Of a DNA stretch of 28,569 nucleotides, positions 22,874 through 28,569 are shown one piece after another. Position 1 is the first letter of the stretch, and each line of letters starts with the position of its first letter. The position numbers and the translations under genes are program-made. The notes beneath the pieces were generated by a model. It was not told the DNA's origin, did no database searches, and saw only the letters and a program-made list of their open reading frames with translations. The DNA is from CAZIHO01 sp964538875 (lineage in GTDB: Bacteria; Pseudomonadota; Gammaproteobacteria; Chromatiales; Chromatiaceae), in NCBI GenBank assembly GCA_964538875.1, contig CAZIHO010000034.1, positions 1 through 28,569 on the forward strand, read 5' to 3'.

Positions 22874-25272
22874 TAGGCCGAGCGTAACAGCAACTCGAAC
22901 GCGCCGGGCTCCAGGGCCGGGGAATAGAGAAACCCCTGCATTTCGTCACAGCCGGCCGCTTCCAGGAATTGCCGTTGCCGGATAAGTTCCACCCCCTCGG
23001 CGATGACCCGCAGCCGCAGGGCATGACCCAGGTCCACGATGGCGTGGACGATGGCCACGTCGCTCTCATCGCCGGGCACGTCCCGGACAAAGGATTGGTC
23101 GATCTTCAGGCGCTGGATCGGAAACCGCTTCAGATAAGCGAGGCTGGAGTAGCCGGTGCCAAAGTCGTCGATGGACAGGTGCACGCCGAGTTGCGCCAGG
23201 GCACCTAGACGTTCCACGGTGTCCTCAATCTGCTGGATCAGGATGGATTCCGTGAGTTCCAGTTCCAGCAGGCCGGGCGGCAATCCGCTCTGAACCAGCG
23301 CCGCCGCCACCTTGGCCACGAAATCCGGCTGGTGAAACTGGAGGGCCGAGACATTGATGGCGATGGCGATCCGAAATCCCTCCTGGTACCAAATAGCCGC
23401 CTGCCGTACCGCCTCGGTCAGTACCCAGTCGCCCAGGGGGACGATAGTCCCGCTCTCTTCCGCCACTGGAATAAAGACGGCCGGGGAAACCTGGCCCAAT
23501 TCCGGGTCATGCCAACGGATCAGGGCCTCGGCGCCGAACAGGGCCCCGGTACGCAGGTCGATCTGGGGCTGGAAGCACAAATGGAAGCCATCCCGCTCCA
23601 GGGCCTGGCGAATGGCATGGTCCAGCTTGACCCGGGACAACAGATCTACGTTCATCTCGGGCGTATAGAAGCCAAAGCCCGACCGGCCCCGCTCCTTGAC
23701 CGCATACATGGCACTATCGGCGTTCTTGATGAGCTCATCCAGGGTCGCCCCATCCTGGGGAAACAGGGTGATGCCGATGCTACAGGTTAGGGTAAAGGTG
23801 ATGCCCATCAGGGTCAGGGGTTCCGCCAGCCGCGTCAGGATGCGCCGCCCGATGGTTTCCGCTCCCGAGGGCTCCACCTGGTTGAGAAGAATCAGAAATT
23901 CGTCACCGCCCAGGCGCGCCAGGGTATCCACTTCCCGCAGGCAGGACTTGAGGCGTTCGGCCACCTTCACCAGCACCTGGTCGCCAAATAGGTGGCCCAA
24001 GGAATCGTTGATGTGCTTGAAGCGGTCCAGGTCGATGAACAGCACCGCGAACGACTGGCGGTTCCGTTCACCGAGCCGGCGCATTGTGTCAAAATGCTCG
24101 GAGAACAGCAGCCGGTTGGGCAGGCCGGTCAGGGCGTCGTGGTAGGCCAGTTGCTCGATGCGCTTGCGCGCCGCGTGGGTTTCGGACAAGTCCTTGAAAA
24201 ACCCCACGTAATGACTGGTGATCCCCTGGTCATCCTGAACCTTGACCGCCGATATCAAACAGAGGTAAGTGCTGCCGTCCTGGCGCCGGTTCCAGGCCTC
24301 CCCTTCCCAGAAACCGGCCTGGTTCAGGTGCTCCCGCATGCGCTGAAAAACGCCGTCCCCATCCCGGTTGCCGATGAAGGAGCGGGGCAGCTTGCCCGCC
24401 GCCTGGTCCCGGGGATAGCCGGTGAGGCGCTCAAAACTGGGATTGACCGCCATGACCCGGTAGTTGGCGTCGGTGACGAAAATGGCGTCCAGGCTGCGCT
24501 CGAATACCTTGCCCGCCAGTTCCAGACGCGCCTCGTCCGCCAGCCGCCGGCTGATGTCCCGAAACGAAAATACCCGCCCGATGGGCCGGCCCCGGGCGTA
24601 TTGGGGCAAGGTGACCCGTTCTAGCACCCGGCCGCCCCGCAGCAGCACCAACTCGGTGCCTTCGCTCAAGGGGGAACACTGAATGGCGGCCAGACGCTCC
24701 CGGTACCCCGCCGGGTCGCTGACGCCCTGTTCCATCCAGGCCAATACACCGGCATCGTCCCGCTCGCTGACCAGGTGCTCCGGCAACTGCCACAACTCGG
24801 CAAAGCGATGGTTATAGCCCCGGATGCCGCCGTCTAGGTCCAACACCAGGATGCCATCGGCGGTGGATTCCAGGGTTGCCCGCATTTCCGCCAGCAACCG
24901 TTCCAATTCCCCCTCCACCCGGAGTTGCTCGGAGCGGTCCCAAAAGGCCACCACCAGCAGGTTGGCACCGGGTTCAAACTGGGCCGGCGTCACCCGTCGG
25001 GTCACTTCCACCACCGAGCCATCGGCGCGGGTGAATAGGGTGTCGGACAGGATCTGGTCGGCCACCCCCGCCGCCACTTCCTGCCAAAACACCAGGTCCT
25101 CCGGCGTCGCCACCAATTCCAGCATAGGGCGGCCTACCAGGTTGGCCGGCTCCCGTTGCAACAATTGGCCGGCGGCCCGGTTGGCGGCGCGGATCGACAG
25201 GTCCGCCCTGTCCACCAGCAGCACCGCCTCCAGCAGACCCTCGATGAGGGGTTCCCAGGTATCCGATGTCAT
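22873..25272 (-). CDS. PAS-GGDEF-EAL cyclic-di-GMP protein
   Basis: This 799-residue cytoplasmic protein has three PAS-type sensor regions (about 1-118, 125-240 and 250-365), then GGDEF (about 370-535) and EAL (about 545-795). The cyclase signature RLGGDEF is intact at 455-459, with an inhibitory-site RxxD (REVD, 446-449) five residues before it. The phosphodiesterase motifs are also intact: AEALIRW (EAL 582-584), INVSALQF, ELTESIL, DDFGTGYSS, KIDQSFV and EGVE. Both synthesis and breakdown of c-di-GMP are therefore possible; which dominates cannot be read from sequence. No membrane helices are visible. The ATG overlaps the HD-GYP stop by 4 bases. The signal sensed by the PAS domains is unknown. 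Confidence 0.93.
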   Translation of the reverse strand: MTSDTWEPLIEGLLEAVLLVDRADLSIRAANRAAGQLLQREPANLVGRPMLELVATPEDLVFWQEVAAGVADQILSDTLFTRADGSVVEVTRRVTPAQFEPGANLLVVAFWDRSEQLRVEGELERLLAEMRATLESTADGILVLDLDGGIRGYNHRFAELWQLPEHLVSERDDAGVLAWMEQGVSDPAGYRERLAAIQCSPLSEGTELVLLRGGRVLERVTLPQYARGRPIGRVFSFRDISRRLADEARLELAGKVFERSLDAIFVTDANYRVMAVNPSFERLTGYPRDQAAGKLPRSFIGNRDGDGVFQRMREHLNQAGFWEGEAWNRRQDGSTYLCLISAVKVQDDQGITSHYVGFFKDLSETHAARKRIEQLAYHDALTGLPNRLLFSEHFDTMRRLGERNRQSFAVLFIDLDRFKHINDSLGHLFGDQVLVKVAERLKSCLREVDTLARLGGDEFLILLNQVEPSGAETIGRRILTRLAEPLTLMGITFTLTCSIGITLFPQDGATLDELIKNADSAMYAVKERGRSGFGFYTPEMNVDLLSRVKLDHAIRQALERDGFHLCFQPQIDLRTGALFGAEALIRWHDPELGQVSPAVFIPVAEESGTIVPLGDWVLTEAVRQAAIWYQEGFRIAIAINVSALQFHQPDFVAKVAAALVQSGLPPGLLELELTESILIQQIEDTVERLGALAQLGVHLSIDDFGTGYSSLAYLKRFPIQRLKIDQSFVRDVPGDESDVAIVHAIVDLGHALRLRVIAEGVELIRQRQFLEAAGCDEMQGFLYSPALEPGAFELLLRSA

Positions 25273-26552
25273 AAATTGCCAGCCTCCGCCGCCGGATCCC
25301 TGGCCCGCTCGAAGAAATAGCAGGAGCGGCGCCGGGGCGACAGATAGTCGAACACCCGCTTGGGCAAGCGCCAGGGCGACAGGCTACGTTGAATGTCCAA
25401 TCCCGGCTCCCGTTCTAGATCGAGGCCGAGAGCCTCCTGGACGGGGATGTCGGGCTGGTAAATCAGCACCTGGGGCTTGAGGGGGCGGCTGGAGTTGACC
25501 GTGGTCACCAAGGCGTAGCGGCCGTCGCTCAACTGCACCACGGAACCGGGCGGATAGACGCCCATCATGCGAATGAAGGCGGTCATAAGGGTGCGGTCAA
25601 ACCAATCGCGGCCCTTGGCGAACATATGGGCCAGGGCGTCGTGGGGCGTGAACGCCTGGGCTGGATGGACGGGATTGCACAGGTTGTCGTAATGGTTGAC
25701 GATGGCCAGGATCTTGCCGCCCAAGGTCATGCGGTCGCCCCGCAATCCCAGGGGATAACCAGCGCCGTTGGTGAATTCGTGGTGTTGGGCGATCTGGGCC
25801 AGGGTGCCGGCACTCAGGCCCAGGCGCTCGCCGATGACGATGCCCCGCGCCACGTGCTGACGGAACAGGGGGCGCTCGCCAGGGGTGAGGATATCCTCGC
25901 TCCAGCGCATTCGTTCCGGCAGTTCCACCTTGCCCATGTCGTGCAACAGGGCGGCGGTGCCAAGTTCAGTCAGGGACCCGGCGTCTAATTTCATTAGCCG
26001 GCCCAGCAACAGGGCGACCAAGCTCACATTGACCGGATGCAAGGTGCCGTCGCCCACCGCCTTGTCCGACAAAAGCCGCAGCACCACTTCCTGATCCGTG
26101 ACCAGTTCCGCCACCATACCCCCGACCAGGACATCGGCCAGATCCCGCGCCACCTCCGGCGCCTCAACCAGCCGCTGCCACAACTGGCGAAATTGACGGG
26201 AAGCCTGCTCAAACTGACGCTCACACTGCAAGAGACTGGCCCGTTGCTCCGCCAGCAGGTCCCGGCGCCGGTCCTTTTCGATTTGGCGGGACGAATCCGC
26301 CCTAGGGACCTGGGGCCCCGGCGGCTCGCTTGGGGCAGCAGGCCGGACATCCGGTTCCTCTAACTCGCTCTGGGCCGGCGAGTAGCGCACCCGCTCCAGA
26401 CCCAGGGCGCGGATTTTGGCAATCTGTTCCGGGGACCGGAGCCGGAAACTGCTCATGGGGAATGGATGTTCAGTCCAACCCAGATCGAGATGCACGTACA
26501 TCCCGACCTTAAGACCGGACACCTCGATGTAAACCCCTTGCTCGTCGGACAT
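25269..26552 (-). CDS. HD-GYP domain c-di-GMP phosphodiesterase with DUF3391 N-terminus
   Basis: This protein of 427 residues (435 from an alternative ATG at 26576) has an N-terminal DUF3391-type region (VSGLKVGMYVHLDLGW...FRLRSPEQIAKI), a charged coiled segment and an HD-GYP domain. From the longer start, the metal-site residues read LHDMGK (HD 212-213), HHEFTNGAGYP (265-275, including GYP) and an earlier His180 in LHPVNVS. HD-GYP proteins hydrolyse c-di-GMP, often to GMP. The domain looks catalytically complete. I prefer ATG 26552 because CAGGG lies just before it, but the upstream ATG cannot be excluded. The gene is translationally coupled to the PAS-GGDEF-EAL gene, so the two form a c-di-GMP module. 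Confidence 0.9.
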   Translation of the reverse strand: MSDEQGVYIEVSGLKVGMYVHLDLGWTEHPFPMSSFRLRSPEQIAKIRALGLERVRYSPAQSELEEPDVRPAAPSEPPGPQVPRADSSRQIEKDRRRDLLAEQRASLLQCERQFEQASRQFRQLWQRLVEAPEVARDLADVLVGGMVAELVTDQEVVLRLLSDKAVGDGTLHPVNVSLVALLLGRLMKLDAGSLTELGTAALLHDMGKVELPERMRWSEDILTPGERPLFRQHVARGIVIGERLGLSAGTLAQIAQHHEFTNGAGYPLGLRGDRMTLGGKILAIVNHYDNLCNPVHPAQAFTPHDALAHMFAKGRDWFDRTLMTAFIRMMGVYPPGSVVQLSDGRYALVTTVNSSRPLKPQVLIYQPDIPVQEALGLDLEREPGLDIQRSLSPWRLPKRVFDYLSPRRRSCYFFERARDPAAEAGNL

Positions 26553-26576
26553 GACCCTGGATCGGCTGCTGACCAT

Positions 26577-26886
26577 GAATGGGGACCGGGCCCCGCGCCC
26601 GGAGGAAGCAGCAGGCGCCCTTGGGACCCGCTGCTTATTTCCTTAGCGACCGGAGCCCGGCCAGGTTAAGGGAGATGGGGAGTAAACCGGAATATTGCCA
26701 ACCCGTTGGCAGGGCTGGGCCGACCCCGGAATGGGGGCATTATGGTCCAGGGCGCTGCAGACTTCTTCAGCGGTTGCCCTCGCACAAGAAGTCACCGGCG
26801 CCTTCGACAACGGCAGGCCGTTGATTGCGAGGGAAAAAGCGACCACGCCGGAACCGTTCCGTCCGCTGCAAATACCCGGACGGTAT
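26577..26886. other. Gene-free spacer between the HD-GYP gene and the acyltransferase promoter
   Basis: I see no convincing gene or RNA in these 310 bases. Open frames here have no family resemblance and no Shine-Dalgarno. The stretch should contain the promoter of the minus-strand HD-GYP gene, which I cannot pinpoint. Confidence 0.4.
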
Positions 26887-26915
26887 TTTTCAGCCTTTCC
26901 CGAGCAGGTGATAAT
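26887..26915 (+). promoter_or_regulatory. Putative sigma70 promoter of the acyltransferase gene
   Basis: A -35-like TTTTCA (26887-26892) is followed by a 17-base spacer and GATAAT (26910-26915), five of six bases of the -10 consensus. Transcription would begin near 26922, about 25 bases before the start codon. Confidence 0.45.
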
Positions 26916-26920
26916 TGGCC

Positions 26921-26954
26921 CCATTCATTAGCTAGGAAATGACTTGATGAATGG
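26921..26954 (+). repeat. Inverted repeat spanning the acyltransferase start codon
   Basis: CCATTCAT (26921-26928) and ATGAATGG (26947-26954) are perfect inverted copies separated by 18 bases. The right arm contains the ATG and the loop contains an AGGAA Shine-Dalgarno. In RNA it could hide the start codon. Confidence 0.5.
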
Positions 26955-28044
26955 CTCTGGCCGGTTAATCCCCATCGACGCCCTAAAATCCCTGGCCATG
27001 CTGCTGGTGTGCTTCTACCACTTCAGCTTTTACGACTTCAATATCGTCGCGGCCGAGGCGCCGGCCAGCACGGTCCTCAACTACGGCCTGCGCAGCCTTT
27101 GCTCCCTGGCAGTACCCCTGTTCTTCATGGTCAATGGCTGGCTGCTGTTGGAACGGCCGCTGCACCTGTCCAGCCACCTGAGAAAAGTGGCCAAGTTATA
27201 CGCAGTGACCATCGCCTGGTCGGCGATCAGCATTCTGGCCATGAAAATCATTCGGGGAGATTCTTATAGTCTAGGGGAATTTCTAAGAACAGTTTTCTCC
27301 AGTAAGCTATACACCAATAATCACCTTTGGTTTATGTACGCCTTACTGGCGCTATACCTGCTGTTGCCGGTCCTGCAACTGGCGATTCAGCAGGCGGATA
27401 CCCGGTATATCAAAATCATTCTGTTTTCAGCTCTGTTTTTTTATACCGGAGTATTGACCCTGGACTGGGGTGTCAATCTGTGGCGCATGGCCAGGCGGGA
27501 CAGCGGCACACCCTGGGAGCCCAGCCACATCCAATCCTTCGTGTTCATGAATCCATTCGGCGCCTCTGGCTATGCCCTAATCTATTTCATCGCCGGCGGT
27601 TTGTTTAAGCGCCACCAAGAGTCCATCAAACGGCTCAAGGGCGGCTACCTGGGTGGCATCTTTCTGGCCGCTGCGGCGCTGCTGGCCGCTTACGGCCTGG
27701 CCATGTCCCGGACCAGCGGCCAGTTCATGGATTCAGTTTGGGATGGCTATTACTCGCTACCCACCCTCGCCATGACCCTGACCCTGTTCGCCCTGGTCTT
27801 GAAAGTCCAGTCCCTCGGCCAGCGGGTCGACACCCTGGTCAAGTTAGTGGGCGCCAACACCCTGGGGATTTATTTTTTACACCACCTCGTCGGGGTCTGG
27901 ATTACCCACAAGTTTGGCCAGCAGCTCGCCAATTCCCAAGTGTGGGTGAGTTTTTTGATCGCCCTTGCCAACCTCGGCTTCTGCACCCTGGTGGCGCTTG
28001 CCATGAAGCGGCACCCCTATTCACGGGCGCTACTGGCGGGGTAA
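26947..28044 (+). CDS. Acyltransferase 3 family integral membrane protein
   Basis: This 365-residue polytopic membrane protein, with about ten hydrophobic helices, belongs to the acyltransferase 3 (OafA/WecH-type) family that transfers acetyl or other acyl groups to surface sugars or lipids. Family features are PIDALKSLAMLLVCFYHF near the start (a conserved His in the first helix), SLAVPLFFMVNGWLLLERP, NNHLWFMYALLALYLLLPVL and LGIYFLHHLVGVWI near the end. A TTG one codon upstream is possible, but ATG 26947 has AGGAA before it. It has no recognisable partner genes. The part around 27240-27440 is noticeably richer in A/T and rarer codons than the neighbours, and an insertion-sequence relic follows, which suggests an accessory gene. 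Its substrate is unknown. Confidence 0.88.
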   Translation: MNGSGRLIPIDALKSLAMLLVCFYHFSFYDFNIVAAEAPASTVLNYGLRSLCSLAVPLFFMVNGWLLLERPLHLSSHLRKVAKLYAVTIAWSAISILAMKIIRGDSYSLGEFLRTVFSSKLYTNNHLWFMYALLALYLLLPVLQLAIQQADTRYIKIILFSALFFYTGVLTLDWGVNLWRMARRDSGTPWEPSHIQSFVFMNPFGASGYALIYFIAGGLFKRHQESIKRLKGGYLGGIFLAAAALLAAYGLAMSRTSGQFMDSVWDGYYSLPTLAMTLTLFALVLKVQSLGQRVDTLVKLVGANTLGIYFLHHLVGVWITHKFGQQLANSQVWVSFLIALANLGFCTLVALAMKRHPYSRALLAG

Positions 28045-28100
28045 CGGGCTGACCCCGCCCACCGCAATCCAGTGAGCGCCGCAATAGCCAGGGGATTAAC

Positions 28101-28525
28101 AGGCCGCTGAAAAACGCCCCCGAGCCTTCGGCCCTGGGCGCCCTAGTAGAGTCGAGGGATAAAGCCATTTTCCTGGCTTCGAGGCCTGGTGATCGTTGAA
28201 TTCGGCTGTTTCATCGGACATGGCGCTGGGTTGCCGGTTTTCGCACCATTTCCTGGGGTTTTGCCGCCGTTCGGTGGCCTCTGGATACACTCATCCCCAG
28301 GTGCTTGCTAACCGCCACCCCACAGCGCCGCCATCCGGGTCAGGTTGTAGGGTGCGCCTTATCACCGAGACTTTTCTTGTACCGCCTGGCATCCGGGTCT
28401 GTGGTCGATGCGTGGGTCTCGTTGGAACGCGCCTCGCCCTTGAAGTCCACCGTGGGATTGCGGCCGCCGCCCTCCGGCGGCTGGCCACAGCGCCGCGCAT
28501 CGCGAATCCAATGACCGGGTTTCAT
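28101..28525 (-). mobile_element. Degenerate IS5-type insertion sequence remnant
   Basis: The sequence AGGCCGCTGAAAAAC at 28101-28115 resembles the terminal repeats of IS5-type elements (forms like AGGCTGTTGAAAAAC). Inside lie two minus-strand transposase fragments (see the pseudogene entry) and a 3' non-coding part. The matching opposite terminus is not seen in the window, so the other end is either beyond the window or lost. The right boundary given here is only approximate; the last 40 bases are A/T-rich and unassigned. Confidence 0.6.
28308..28486 (-). pseudogene. IS5-family transposase remnant with internal deletion
   Basis: On the minus strand, residues GGGRNPTVDFKGEARSNETH and ASTTDPDARRYKKS (about 28470-28370) match the middle of IS5-family DDE transposases. 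A stop follows in that frame. In another frame YNLTRMAALWGGG (28349-28311), then TAG 28308, matches the usual C-terminal end. The segment normally lying between these two parts, roughly a hundred or more residues including a catalytic acidic residue, is gone, and the N-terminal part is absent. The gene cannot make an active transposase. Confidence 0.65.
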
Positions 28526-28569
28526 ACCATTTGATCATTGTTTACATTGGGTTACCTGCTGAATCTCCC

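Noticed and set aside
28196..28534. A 112-residue plus-strand frame after the acyltransferase
   Set aside because: It runs antisense to recognisable transposase fragments and has no homology that I recognise.
1..28569. CRISPR arrays, tRNA and rRNA genes, riboswitches
   Set aside because: No regularly spaced direct repeats, cloverleaf-like segments or conserved rRNA or riboswitch sequences were seen on reading the intergenic regions.

Overview
The window is about 28.6 kb of GC-rich DNA from a proteobacterium, most likely a denitrifying gammaproteobacterium. The order pyrG-kdsA-eno-ftsB-ispD, the ActP/DUF485 acetate-uptake pair and a Dnr-type Crp/Fnr regulator beside a nirS cluster all point that way. 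I cannot name a genus from the sequence alone.

Layout. (1) Positions 1-3185, minus strand: an acetate-uptake block made of a cNMP/CBS/DUF294 signalling protein, a DUF485 membrane protein and the N-terminal part of ActP, which runs off the left edge. (2) Positions 3568-10546, minus strand: a housekeeping block transcribed pyrG, kdsA, eno, ftsB, ispD, then a DedA-PAP2-LssY fusion, with several 4-base stop/start overlaps. (3) Positions 10841-11596: a small unknown gene converging on a DUF971 gene. (4) Positions 11705-22860: a denitrification island. A dnr-like regulator (minus) is divergent from a nearly gapless plus-strand cluster nirI, nirS, nirC, nirF, nirD, nirL, nirGH (fused), nirJ, nirN and a DnrP-like zinc-ribbon protein. 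(5) Positions 22873-26576, minus strand: two overlapping c-di-GMP genes, HD-GYP then PAS-GGDEF-EAL. (6) Positions 26947-28569: a membrane acyltransferase with its own likely promoter, then a decayed IS5-type insertion sequence.

How the genes work together. NirS is the periplasmic cytochrome cd1 nitrite reductase (nitrite to NO). NirD, NirL and NirGH form the siroheme decarboxylase set, NirJ is the radical SAM enzyme, and NirF and NirN act late in the periplasm to make heme d1. NirC is a small electron-carrying or maturation cytochrome c. NirI is a membrane flavo-iron-sulfur protein linked to nirS expression or activity. The Dnr-like regulator has the E-x-x-S-R recognition helix that reads TTGAC/TTGAT half sites. 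Two perfect TTGAC-N4-GTCAA boxes sit exactly where it should act, before nirI and before nirS, the second with a well-spaced -10 element. nirE (SUMT), nirM and the NO reductase genes are not in this window.

The most notable observations are the NirG-NirH fusion with a Trp-Pro substitution in a conserved NirG motif, the two Dnr boxes with class II geometry, an unexplained 15-base inverted repeat in the regulator/nirI gap, a 9-bp hairpin between nirS and nirC, an odd acidic N-terminus on NirN, loss of the PAP2 catalytic motifs in the DedA fusion, and a hairpin over the acyltransferase start codon. I did not find a clearly new multigene system; the novelty is in variants of known ones.
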